This document shows, piece by piece, positions 33,201-43,733 of a stretch of 64,000 nt of DNA. Origin of the DNA: Micromussa lordhowensis. Its lineage: Eukaryota; Cnidaria; Anthozoa; Scleractinia; Lobophylliidae. The notes under the pieces were generated by a model that had not been told where the DNA came from, searched no databases, and saw only the letters and a list, made by a program, of their open reading frames with translations. Within the stretch, counting starts at the first letter, position 1. Each line of letters starts with the position of its first letter. Made by a program: the position numbers and the translations under genes. The DNA is taken from positions 36,270,534 through 36,334,533 of the forward strand of contig OZ026596.1 of the NCBI GenBank assembly GCA_964020085.1, given 5' to 3'.

Positions 33201-36030
33201 ACTTATTACTATTTCGGATCACACAAGGCTTTTACCGAGATGACCACGTGGAGTGGACGACGGCAAGACTTGGGATTGCCGCTGAATCGATGCTGCTCAA
33301 TTCAAAGCAGCACTGAGAGAACTTTGCAGGAGTTGCTATGATTGTCATACGAGTTTACAAATGACAGGAGCGCAAAACTTGATATTAAACATTATCGGAT
33401 GGACGTTCAGGTTAACTTTGAAATTGCTTCTGCTGGAATATATACTGCATTATGCCGTAAAGAAGTCATAGAGGTGAGACTAAATCTATTGAAATTACTG
33501 TAGAAAAGTGGATGTCGCGATGGTGTACTGATATTCTGATACTGTACTGTAAAAGCTGGAGAAAACGTTTTTCCCGCGAAAAATAGGCGCCAAATGTCAG
33601 CAAGAGTCGAATTCTCGAATGTTAGTGTTCAGGGCAGCTTAAAGTTCTTCACTCTCGAAAGGATTTTCTTCAGGCTTAAGGAATTTAAATCTTACAAAGG
33701 GGAATATATGATGAGGAGGTTTGGAGTATTTTTTTTTTCCAACCGGGTTCAGAGTGCGGTGTTATGTCGCGGGCACCTTCGCCTTCACCAACGCCGGCCT
33801 TAGCGCAAGTTATTTCAGCTACCTATGTAGTGTCTTACAGTGAATACACATTTTACGCAACAATTAAAACTTTAAATACAACTAACGATTCGGGACAGTA
33901 GATGATAAATTTCACGTCAAAAAACATTATAGCAATTCTCGGCATGATTGAGCTTACGACATTTTCAGGCTCTTGAACTGAACCCAGAGGAATTTCACGC
34001 ATCGGACTTGTTGATTTCACTGATGGAACACTATCAAAATACCGTTGCTTGATCCTATCTTGTCCTGTGTTTCCTCGGAAATGTCACATAAAAATTAAAG
34101 AACATCCAAAACAGTTGGCGCTGCTATTCATGTCATTCACTGCAAAATCCGCGGCAAAATAGGAAAACTGTGCTTGTTGTTTCAAAATGACGTCGTGGTT
34201 TGATTGGTCTCGCTAAAATGGAGAGTTCAAAAAAGAAACCCATTCCACAAATATACTGGTACGTTTTTTTTTCTGAACTTCATCTGCATTTTGACTAGTC
34301 CGACATTTTCACGCGCAGTCCATTTTGACGCGCAGTTGAACTACACATCAAATGAGAATGTTGTTGTTCTGTTTGAGTATTGCATGCAAATCTCTTTCAA
34401 GCATGCAAATCTCATACAACCTCGCTCAGTTTGTTTAAGACAATACTGTCACCCTTACACAACAGTGTGCCATTGAAAATCTAATTCTGGCTCCCAAAAA
34501 CATTATTTTGCAGAATGGTTAAATTTTACCCGTCGATTGGGAGTTGTCGATTTCGACGTATTTTAACAGTATATTAAGCTTATTATAATGAAATCATGAA
34601 GCTACATCTCCTAGATATATCGCTTTCTTGGCTAATTTTTAGTTGGTCTTTCTTAGTTTTGGAAACTGTATTTTCAGGCAATATAATAACGTGAGTTCAC
34701 GAAACGTGGCATTGCATTTCAATATCGATCGCTGCGACTTGGCGAAATGTGGGACAACTTCAGTCACTTTTTAGTTTATAACAATCTTTGTCGGTAGTGT
34801 AAAGGATAATTTATCAGAAGATTTGAGAAAAATGATTTTAGCAAAGATTGTTCCAAGGTTAATTTTATTTGCAAATTTCTTACCCAGCTCTGCTCGAAAG
34901 TCGAAGAATTAGCACCAGCGACCGAATTGCCGCGCTTTTTTTTCCCCGTCGTTAAATTACTGTCGCCGGATCAACATAAATTTGTTTCATGCCTGTTTAT
35001 TGCTATGCTAAGGAAATCAATAAATAATACCTTAACCAAAGAGCCACACTTTCCATAGGTACACTTAAATCGTATTTGCCAAATATTCGCGTACTAAAAA
35101 CTCGACGAATTTTGACCGCCAATGTTTTGACGCATCGAACTTGCATATTTGCTTCGAAGTTGTTGTTGAAGTTATTCAACATGCATCAACGGTTGAAATG
35201 CATCAACTGTTGTTGTTTACTTTAAGTTTCAGTAGGACTTGAAATGTCTTTTCCCTGTGCGATTGCAAATGAGAAAAGTCCGTTCCAAGTTAAAACGTTT
35301 AGAAGAAACACGAACGCTTGGTCATGTCCTGCGTTCAACAATTAAAAGAGGTAAACCATTGACTGTTGTTGTTGGTTTGGCTTTCGAATAACCCACAACC
35401 AGCGAAAATTTTATTTCAACTAAGCGGCTGTTCCTTTTTCTTCTCATTTTCGGGAGGCTACTAAATACCTTCTGACAGTAAAAAGAGCTCGAATAAAACC
35501 ATAAACATTCGTCGAAGAAATGCCAAAATATGCAGCGGGTCGATCGGTGACGCGGCGCGTATCCTTCGTGGCTACAAATGTTTAGAAAACATCACTCGTT
35601 TGGGGAAAATGTAGCTCAATGGTTAGATGTATCGATGGTTTTAGGCCAAGTTAATAAATGGCGATAACTTTTTGACCATAAACGCAATCAGTTTAGAAGT
35701 TCTAGCCCGTTTTATTCTTTACCGTAATGGCGGCTGAAGATCGTAAATTCCTCGTCGGTAAACTTTGCTACATTTACGATTAATATCCTGAAAATGTAGC
35801 CACATACGAATATTATTCGTACAATGGCACGTCTATTATTCGTAAGACGCGCGTTTTCCAATTTATTAAACTGAAATTACCGCATTATACGATTATTACC
35901 CTGAAAAGGCACGAATAGTACGTATAATAACCGTATCATATCGCATTATAAGAATGTTAATCTGGATTCCGGATTTATTTTGAAGGTCCGGAATTATTCT
36001 GAATGTTGTTTAATGTAACTCTGAATTTAG
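30233..36030. repeat. Right terminal inverted repeat (~5.8 kb)
   Basis: Inverse copy of the left TIR. Its inner limit is about 12 bases past the stop codon of the companion gene. Compared with the left it has a longer 53-bp array, lacks the ~600-bp MITE and carries a ~395-bp deletion whose junction is near 34,990. The outermost ~24 bases (36,007-36,030) have no left partner. Confidence 0.85.
31375..32550. repeat. Right subterminal array: ~22 copies of a 53-bp unit
   Basis: Same unit as the left array, inverted: TACGATTAATAATCGTACAT, then GATCCTTGTACTCAGTATAA and ACTAAGTGATC. Two copies have short insertions (near 32,041 and 32,305). The arrays differ in copy number between the arms, so they expand or contract independently. 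Confidence 0.9.
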
Positions 36031-36085
36031 TAATAACCATGTAAACCAAACAGCCAATAATAACTAATACACATACTGTTCTTAG

Positions 36086-37065
36086 GTTATTGCTTGGGTA
36101 ACACTCTTTCAGTCGCTTCGTGGAAAGATACTTGGATTTGGCCGAGCAGAAGTTACTCCCTATATGCATGCAATGGTTTATCATGTCCCCTGCTTTATGA
36201 ACAAGCATGCAGGGATGAAGAAATTCTCTGGTCAAGGTAACACTAATTTTGATCTAGAATAATTTATGTCAAAAGCAGGAAGTTCAAAGAAGTTGTTTGT
36301 TTTGACTGTATGGGCTCGATCAGTGGAACTAACACGTCAACAACCAGAGAACCAAATAAGACTACCCATAAATTTGAAAAATAGTAGCCCGACCAAAAAT
36401 CAATTTAGATGCATGAAGTTTTCTCTCTCTAAGTTTTCATCCATCATCAGAGAGATATCACACATAATACATTTCCAGGCAAAATTCCACAAGTGCAATA
36501 AGCCATTAAATACTGCAGAAAACATTTTTGGAGAAAAAGGTTTTATACATGTAGAAGTCAAACAAATATTGATCCTGCTTTGCCACGAAATACGTGTACC
36601 ACATCAACCAATTATCACTTTTCAATTAATGTAAACCACAAATTGCTTGACAAAGTGTTTTTAAATTCTAAATCACTCACAGGGGTTGAAAAGTTGAATG
36701 ATGAGTGCCGGAGAATTCACCTCCAGAAGTCCAATAAATGGGATGCCGCAAAAGATGTGCTCCTGGTGGGAAAACGACTTGAAATTCTTGGCTCCCTATA
36801 ACAAAATCCACGACAGTACCAGAAGAGGGCTAATAGTTACTGGTTCAGTGGCATTAATGAAAGTCAAGCAAAGCGTTTCCGTCTTTGCCATCAAGAACCA
36901 ACTCTACCGGATTATGAAAGAATCATGCTAGACATGACTGCTAATGAAATCAAAACTAAACTGTTGCATGGCTTTTTTGCAATTTCAACACGAAGCTTCT
37001 CGAAGGGATACAGGAGCCTTACAGAGTATCCCATCTTTGTTAAAATGATGGACTGGGGACCATGA
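36086..37065 (+). pseudogene. 3' part of the interrupted DELH/TPYMH-family gene
   Basis: Exon 36,086-36,236 follows an AG acceptor and encodes VIAWVTLFQSLRG, then VTPYMHAMVYHVP. The exon from 36,683 encodes RRIHLQKSNKWDAAKDVLL, then (after a stop at 36,799-36,801) ANSYWFSGINESQAKRF and onward to a stop at 37,063-37,065. Reading phase matches the left half if the last left exon ended at GATAAG (5920). The in-frame stop marks this as a pseudogene. The function of the family is unknown. Confidence 0.6.
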
Positions 37066-37375
37066 CAACACAGGCTTTATCTTTATCGGGAAGTCTATGG
37101 CAAATCCCTCTCAATGTTCGTTCAAAAAGTACCACCAGTGTTTGGGAAGGTATTTGAACATTGTGAAATCATTTTTTTGAAATAAAAAATGCCTGCGGTG
37201 TTCTGAAGGAGTTCCTTTGTCATGTGACACAAAGCGCCAAATGTCCAATTCCAGATCAATATAAAAGAGTGAGTGTGAGGTACTTTTTAGCCCAGTCAGC
37301 ATGCCAACGGCAAATCGCCGACTTCTATAAGCCTTTCATCGCTGATTTGAGTTGGCCTCAAAAATGATCTGAAAA
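37066..37375 (+). pseudogene. Further coding-like segments in shifted frames
   Basis: Two overlapping plus-strand stretches look protein-like: one with YREVYGKSLSMFVQKVPPVF (37,079-37,180) and one with FLCHVTQSAKCPIPDQYKR, then QRQIADFYKPFIADL, to a stop near 37,367. They may be the frameshifted continuation of the interrupted gene or a separate remnant. Not recognised. Confidence 0.3.
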
Positions 37376-38093
37376 ATTTGTAAAGATTGCTTAATTCCGT
37401 GATACTCTTCTATATATATATTTTTTATTTTCAGAAAAATAAGATTGCAATCTCTTAATAAACCTTAGCAAATCCGGAGTAAGATTTTCAGTCGGCTCCC
37501 AGCTGCAAGCTTCCGGTGGCCATCCTCTCCATTTCAACAGGTAATCATAACCCTACAATCATAGTGATATACAGAATATTTCATTACAGAAACTACTTGC
37601 CAACTCAGGGAATAATAAAAATAGGACGAGCAAAAGATTACTCACAAGACTTACCCGAGTCACATTTTCGCCGGGTAATAATTCTCTCCACATCAAAAAA
37701 TCTTCCCCTATTTCTTGTGCAAGTGGCAGTGTCGTATAAAACGACAGAGGAAAAGGAATGAAGTTGTTTGTAGTCAACCACGGGGCATTTTCGGGAGGAC
37801 GCCATGTTGCCTCATTAGCATAAATTCATTAACTCGCCTGCTGCTTATGCGCGGGCTCAAATGTCCACAATTTCTGGCCATGATTTTCAGCCTAAAATCG
37901 GCAGAAAAATAAGGATATTCAGCCTGGGCCAGAAAAACATATTTTTATAGAAAAACAAATAGTGTATTTCAACATTTGACTGAACATGCAGTAGCAGTAG
38001 TATTTCTATGATGAGACAAACCATTTTTTCTGTGGTATTGAACCCAATCGGATCTAACATCAGTGTTTGGAGAATTAAGTCATAAAGCGACCA
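37376..38093. other. Intergenic, no gene seen
   Basis: AT-rich unique sequence with short ORFs only. No repeat with clear ends was identified. Confidence 0.4.
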
Positions 38094-38522
38094 CTACAGA
38101 AGAGGGCTCACACTCACAGCTTTCCTGATATGATCTGACTGCAAAACATTCACTTCTTTGCCGTTCACATAAACAATGTCACCTTTAAATAGTTTTTTCA
38201 GGTTCAGGAGCTGAAAGCAAAGAAAATGGGAAAACAAGTTAGATTTCTTGTGGAAAACATGTAAACAAAGGTAAAAAAAGATCAACAAGCAGATCACATC
38301 AGTGGCTCTTACCTTATTTTGTGACAAACAGTGTGGGATCAGAGTTTCTTCTGGTGTTTGTTCTCTGATTTCGGAAGGGTCGCATGTCTCCCGATCCCAT
38401 TCGGCTTTCCACGGAGGAAAATTCACCACAACTGTATTGTCCACTTTGCGGACAACTTTGGCTTTTGCCCAAATGCCTAACTGATCAACAGCTTCGACAC
38501 GATCGCCAACATTCACTTCCAT
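38094..38522 (-). CDS. Small Tudor-like protein, 108 aa, two exons
   Basis: Exon 1 is 38,522-38,313 (70 codons) and exon 2 is 38,210-38,094 (38 codons plus stop), joined in phase 0 with GT-AG ends. An in-frame ATG 15 bases upstream (38,537) is an alternative start; I prefer MEVNVGDRVEAVD because the conserved-looking fold begins there. Residues ~4-45 (GDRVEAVDQLGIWAKAKVV, then WDRETCDPSEIRE) resemble a Tudor/MBT-type barrel, used in other proteins to read methylated residues. It is transcribed head to head with the HECT gene. The exact family is unknown. Confidence 0.6.
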   Translation of the reverse strand: MEVNVGDRVEAVDQLGIWAKAKVVRKVDNTVVVNFPPWKAEWDRETCDPSEIREQTPEETLIPHCLSQNKVRATDVICLLIFFYLCLHVFHKKSNLFSHFLCFQLLNLKKLFKGDIVYVNGKEVNVLQSDHIRKAVSVSPLL

Positions 38523-38969
38523 TGTAAAAAACAACAAACACGAGCCGGAAAAGAATCCTACGGAGCCCTCTAGGGGCCATCCTGAGTTCCTAAGTTCCTG
38601 AGTTTCCGAGTTCCTGGGTTGCTGGGTTTTCGAGTTTCCGAGTTCCTGGGTTGCTGGGTTTTCGAGTTTCCGAGTTCCTGGGTTGCTGGGTTTTAGAGTT
38701 CCCGAGTTCCCGAGTTCCCCAGGTCCCCAGGTCCCCAGCTCCCCAGCTCCCCAGCTCCCCAGCTCCCCAGCTCCCCAGCTCCCCAGCTCCCCAGCTCCCC
38801 AGCTCCCCAGCTCCCCAGCTCCCCAGCTCCCCAGGTCCCGATGTCCCCAGTTCCCCAGTTCCCAAGTTCCTCAGTTCCTGAGTAACTGCTGGCGAACATG
38901 ATTGCGGGCTCGGGCTACTGTAATTTTGCACATGCTTTAGTGCTCGCTTTCGTTCGCTGTGGTGGCGAA
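38523..38969. promoter_or_regulatory. Bidirectional promoter between Tudor-like and HECT genes
   Basis: About 447 bp lie between the two start codons, most of it minisatellite. Unique sequence remains at 38,523-38,557 and 38,886-38,969. No TATA box is obvious. Both genes must initiate in or beside the repeat. Confidence 0.5.
38558..38885. repeat. 8-bp minisatellite element in the shared promoter
   Basis: Units of 8 bp (GAGTTCCT/GAGTTTCC-type, then ~15 copies of AGCTCCCC) follow the fixed flank ACGGAGCCCTCTAGGGGCC. The same flank and an 8-bp array occur inverted at 49,960-50,197. ORFs translating to eight-residue repeats here are artefacts. Confidence 0.8.
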
Positions 38970-41900
38970 ATGGCAGCGCTGGACGATAGTGAATTGGAGG
39001 TATTTAAATGATTTGGATTGTTTTAATTTCAATATTTAGTTGTAGCAATCGCAATATTGATTATTTTTGATGACTTACAATATGCAAAGGATCCTTAGTT
39101 ATTGTGGCAATACTATTCTTTTCTAAGCAAGTGACAGTAAGTCCTATGCTGGTTTTGAGGCATGATTCTTTTGTTTTCCATGCTTTCTTGAGTGAATAGA
39201 AGCTCTAGGGACTGATGTTGTAAACATTTGGCACTTGATTTAGAAGTTTCTTGCTTTGTTGCTTTGTTGAGCCAAGTGGATGCACGGCCGAACTAGGCTT
39301 ATTAAATGAATTAATTACCTTTGCTTTTGCGATTTCCCTGTTTTTAGCAAGTCTGCACATTTATTCGGGACAGAGGTCTTCCCGAAAGTACAGTTTCGTG
39401 TTTCAAACGACACAAGGTTTGTTTTTTGTATTTTTTGTTAGGACCAGAAATACTGTAAGTCTTCATGCAATGACATGACCATGTTTTTGTTACCATGCCC
39501 CCAGCAGCCCATGGGACAAATTTTGAAGCAGTAAATCAGATTAACTACTCGCACAAGGTATTGACAATTCCCAGAGGTTGTGTTTTGGCTTTCCTCCAAA
39601 AGAAATTTAAGAGTTTGTTTCAGTGCAATTTGTGATACAGTTATTTTAATCAATGTATTACAAATATACTGGTACATAAATATTTCTGATCAGTCTTCGT
39701 TTTCCTCAGAAGTGTAGGAGACAGTATTCTAGGTTGCTTTCAGGGTTACTGTACATAATAGCTCTTTCTAATTATTTTTAAGGGAGTGTAAATGTATCTT
39801 TTTACATTATTACATCTTTTTACATTATTACATTTTTTTGATTGTAAGTAATGATTTACAGCTACTAATTGTAGTGTAACCCTCCAGAATGTTCTGGAAG
39901 TAGCCATGTCATGCTTAGTCATCCCTGACATAGTATATAAATAGAATGTACTGTAATCATACGGAATGTTCCAGATTCTCAGGCGTACCTATAAAAGCTG
40001 AGCTTGTAACAAGATGTTGTTGTTGACTTGCTGATATTGCCAGTTAGATATCAATAAACTTAAGGTGTATGTTGGAGAGTACAAGACATTCACACTTCAG
40101 TAATAAATATGTACTAACAGTTTTTAGACAAAAACAAATAATCAATACAGGTACCTCAGAAAACCTGCAGTGTTTTGAACATGCATGGCATGGGCTTGTG
40201 CACATGCTACTGACACAAGAAATTATGTGCAGTAAGGATGCACAATGCACATGTATGACTGGGTAGGTTCTTTGAACCTTGTCCCTGAGGAATTTGTTCT
40301 CTCAGATTTTAGAAGTGACCTCCTTCCATCTGAAAGTGTAGAGTCGTGTGGTTTCTCTGTTTTAAACATGACAATTTGCTCGCACACACCAAGTCTATAT
40401 GAGGATGTAAATTTTAGAGGCTTTGGAGATGATGAAATTGAAGAGAGTGGCAATAACAGCAGCCTGGGTGAAGATTCAGTCATCAGCAGCTCAGGATGGT
40501 TAGCAACATCATCATCAACCGTTCCCACTCAGCTAATGGAAGATGATCCAAGGTAATCTGATTGGCTTTTCAATGGTCTGTCACACTAAAAAGTATTCAT
40601 TTTAATGAGATGGAATAAGTAAACCCTGTAGTGGAGTGATGAATATTTAAATAAACTTCTGTTCAATATGTAAACAATGGTCATGGCCGACATCCAGTAA
40701 TGGATGTAGGCCGGAGTTCTCCTGACTTAAAATAGCCTGGGTACTCTTTAAGATATTGTACAGTAGAAAAATGCAGTGTAGAAACTCTGGATACATTTGT
40801 GGTAGTCATGCAAGGGTTTTTGGTAATACCTTGCTAATGCTTCTATGATATTCCCAACAGGACTGATGAAGAGAACATTAGCAAGTCTTCAGGAAGTACT
40901 GATCATGAATGTGGGTCACAGGTTAGTAGAATTGCTGTTGATATGGAGTGTGGGGGAAGTGGACAGTATCCAATCCGCTTAAACATGTACATGTACTTCT
41001 TGTATGTAGTTTCCTTAGGATATACACAGTAACATTATTTTGATCAAGATTACAGATTACAATCTTGTTTCACTGAATAGGAAGAAGGCCCTGGAAGGCG
41101 TTTCCGGAGGATGGTCAATACATCATTCTCCTCATGCACCAGTACTCAGTCAGGTATAAAACATGAAGATTTTACGAAAATGGAGTTTCAATTTATTGTC
41201 TTGCAATATTGGAAACGATCAGAGTACCTGTAATAGCTGAAGTATATGGAAATTTTTTACACAAAATGAAACACTCAGTCTAACATTTTTGTACCCAGGG
41301 GTGTACCCTAATATTTTCTTGACTGTACAGTGTTATTATACAGCTGTAACTGAGGTTTGAACTAAGCTGTCAGTCATTAGTTTGTACAGTTGAAAGAACT
41401 GATTGTTACTGAGTGAGTTTTTGCAACCTTAAAGCCACAGTATGAGTCCTTACCAGAGTCGAGAGAAAGCTATATGCAAAAAGCTAAAAAGACTTCTCGG
41501 GCTGTGTGGCACTTGTTACTACATAAATAAAAGTGATCAATGTTGGTGGAAGGGCCAAAATATTAACAAATGTCCAGATGTTTCGAGACTGTGCCCTTCA
41601 TCAGTGGGATGTTCGTTATCAAACATCCCACTGATGAAGGGCACAGTCCCGAAATGTCTGGACATTTGTCGAGAGAAAGCTGGTATGGTCAGATGAGCCT
41701 GGTTGGTTAAAGTATATTACAGTCTGTTTTGCTCTGTTATATTGACTGATCCATATTTGAGTGGAGTTTAATATGATAATGATTACTTGGTTGAAATCAA
41801 TGATATTTCAATCTATGTTATTGATTTTTCTAGATAGGCATTTTGTGTATTGTATGTAATGGTATTTTTTTGTTTGAGGTAGAATCTGTTGCTAGTTTCA

Positions 41901-42985
41901 AGGGGTATTATTAGGTACTTTTCATTATTTCTTCAAAGACTCCAGAGGAACCTCTTGATAACTGCCGTCACATAGATGTAAGCCGCAACAATGTTCTTGC
42001 CGATATGCTGCAGCTCTATGATGACAAATCCATACTAGGATGCACATTAAATGTCCATTTTGAGGGAGAGGTGGGACTGGACTTTGGAGGACTGACAAAG
42101 GACTTGTTTACATTTCTTTGGAATGCTGTATATGAAGAGTACTTTGAAGGGGACACTGTGAAAGTTCCTTTTGCTCGTCCTCATCAGCAATTGCAAATGA
42201 AAGCAGTGTTCCAGAAGTTTGGGAGAATGCTTTATCACGGGTGGCTACTCACCAAGGAAATCCCAGTTCGTTTCTGTGAGGCATCCTTTGTTTGCTTACT
42301 TCATGGAGAAGAGTCTGTAGACGAAAGCATGCTGGAAAGGGGTTTTCTACTCTATTTGAGCCAGTATGAAACGGATGTGCTCACCAAAGCACTCTTCACA
42401 GAGGTGCTAGCTCCTTACCAACAAGATGCTATACTTGGGGTGTATGAACAGTACAACATGACTTGTGCTGTGGCAAAAACCCAAGAGCAGCTCCGGGATC
42501 ATGTCATCATAATGGCAAGATCTCATTTTCTCTACAAGCCAATGTCTACCTTGATGTGGATGGCCAGTGGCATAGCAGGAAATGAACTTGAAGCTTGGCG
42601 AAGAAGTTTGTCAGTGAATAGAATAAAGAAGTTGTACGAGGCTCTGCTGCCATCTGTTGAGAAAACTTTGGCGTCACTCCATTATCCTAGTGACCTAAGA
42701 CCTGCAGAGAGTCATGTGCTGTCATATTGGAGGAACTATGTGGGTTCTATGGATGATCAACATCATGATAGATTTCTGCGATTTGTTACAGGCTCTCCAG
42801 CTGCTCCTCAGAAACCAATTCAGGTTGCTTTTAATGCCACTGTTGGCCTTCGACGCTGGCCCTCATCCTCCACCTGCTCAAGCACCTTGTTTCTCTCTAC
42901 AGCATATTTGTCATTTACAGAGTTTAAGAAGGAGTTCAACATTGTTTTAGGAGAGGATACATGTTTTGAGATGGGAACACTGTAA
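38970..42985 (+). CDS. HECT-domain E3 ubiquitin ligase (G2E3-like HECT)
   Basis: Exons: 38,970-38,999 (MAALDDSELE), 40,290-40,552, 40,861-40,921, 41,081-41,153 and 41,939-42,985. The first four join in phase. The 41,153 to 41,939 join does not, so a small exon in between is unresolved. The N-terminal ~140 residues are serine-rich and disordered. The last exon is a ~348-aa HECT domain: N-lobe block VGLDFGGLTKDLF, and the C-lobe with the expected catalytic cysteine in SSSTCSSTLFLS, ~42 residues from the end. HECT enzymes accept ubiquitin from an E2 on this cysteine and pass it to a substrate. No RING, PHD or WW domain is visible. The closest group I recall is the G2/M-phase-specific E3 (G2E3) type that is multicopy in cnidarians. 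Confidence 0.8.
39870..40110 (+). repeat. Possible solo LTR in HECT intron 1
   Basis: Begins TGTAGTGTAACCCTCC and contains TATATAAATAG, TATAAAAGC and CAATAAACTT in promoter-to-polyA order, the layout of a short LTR. End and target duplication were not resolved. Confidence 0.3.
41472..41668. mobile_element. 197-bp foldback insertion with 13-bp target duplication
   Basis: TCGAGAGAAAGCT occurs at 41,459-41,471 and 41,669-41,681. The 3' half is a near-perfect hairpin with ~47-bp arms (41,567-41,613 and 41,621-41,667, about three mismatches). A long duplication is more like retroposition than cut-and-paste. The 84-aa ORF across it reads through the hairpin and is not a gene. Confidence 0.7.
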
Positions 42986-43400
42986 CTTTAAGACAAACAT
43001 AGAATTAGGTTTCGAGAGCCCATGTGGATTGCGAAAGTTTCTCTCTGAATGCAGATGATACTGTACTTGAACACTGTATGTATGTTAATTGGTTTAGTCT
43101 GCTGTCCATGCCAAACATTGTTCTAAAATGTTTCAAGAACATTTTAATTATTGGTTTCAGAAACTACTCATTTATGAGTATTGTGTTAACTTTCTGTCAC
43201 TTGAACTTTAGAATTCAGAAGATAAACTGTACCTGAGCACAATTTATGGATTCCTATGTTATGTTTCTGTTTAAATATACAGACTTCACAAAATTGTTGT
43301 TATTGTTCTTGTTGCTGAAGGTTAAAATAGTTGCATACTTCTGATTAGTCAAAGCAAGTAACCCCTACTCCCTGTCGTGAGATAACAGGGACTACCAACT
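42986..43400 (+). other. HECT 3' untranslated region and spacer
   Basis: No coding signal; T-rich, as expected of a 3' UTR. The LINE begins within the next ~50 bp. Confidence 0.45.
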
Positions 43401-43445
43401 AATAACATACCAACTAATAACATATGCGACGAAAGTCCGCGCAGC

Positions 43446-43730
43446 GTGGCCGAGGGAATTGTCAACCTGGTAACCCAGATCCAACAGGATTTCCCGACTA
43501 CGCACCTTACAATTTCACCACTGCTACCCAGGTCAGATAACCTAGAATTTAATGACAAAATCAAGGAGGCGAATAAGATTTTAAAGTCATTTTGTAGCTC
43601 TCGTGGGTTTACATTGATCCGCATAAAAAATGTAGACTTGACTTGTTTAAATCGTAGGGGTGTTCACCTTAACCGCAAAGGGTCTTCACTTCTTTCAAAT
43701 TCCTATGCGGACTATCTTAACTCTAATTGA
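43446..43730 (+). CDS. LINE ORF1 C-terminal part (SGNH/esterase-like)
   Basis: The 94-aa product has an SPLLPRSDN block and ends with CLNRRGVHLNRKGSSLLSN. This is the last catalytic-His region of the SGNH-hydrolase-like domain found in ORF1 of CR1-type elements. The apparent start methionine is internal to the original ORF, whose 5' part is missing. It stops three bases before the second reading frame becomes open. Confidence 0.6.
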   Translation: MAEGIVNLVTQIQQDFPTTHLTISPLLPRSDNLEFNDKIKEANKILKSFCSSRGFTLIRIKNVDLTCLNRRGVHLNRKGSSLLSNSYADYLNSN

Positions 43731-43733
43731 TTA

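Larger units (their letters stand above)
5929..36030. mobile_element. Giant (~30.1 kb) DNA transposon with ~6-kb TIRs and a DUF7869-like transposase
   Basis: The left end (AGCATTCAGAATAATTCCGG at 5929) is mirrored at the right. The shared inverted repeat ends near 36,006, and ~24 further bases on the right lack a left partner. TAATAAC lies outside both ends (5922-5928 and 36,031-36,037), a candidate 7-bp target duplication. TAAT (5922-5925 and 36,011-36,014) is a shorter alternative. The host gene resumes outside the element with matching exon phase. Inside are two long TIRs, two palindromic arrays, a divergently transcribed putative transposase and a companion gene, plus secondary MITE and LINE insertions. 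There is no PolB, protein-primed polymerase, packaging ATPase, capsid or tyrosine recombinase, so it is not a Polinton or Crypton. By eye the outer ~165 bp of the two TIRs are about 93% identical. Confidence 0.85.

Noticed and set aside
5929..36030. Polinton/Maverick or endogenous DNA virus
   Set aside because: Size and TIRs are suggestive, but no DNA polymerase B, packaging ATPase, maturation protease, capsid or retroviral-type integrase is encoded between the arms.
5929..36030. Mirror-image assembly artefact
   Set aside because: The arms differ by several percent, have unequal array lengths and carry private insertions and deletions.
38590..38931. 113-aa ORF and its neighbours with eight-residue repeats
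   Set aside because: Translation of an 8-bp minisatellite; all frames stay open because the unit has no stop.
41442..41696. 84-aa ORF
   Set aside because: Spans a foldback insertion and its target duplications.
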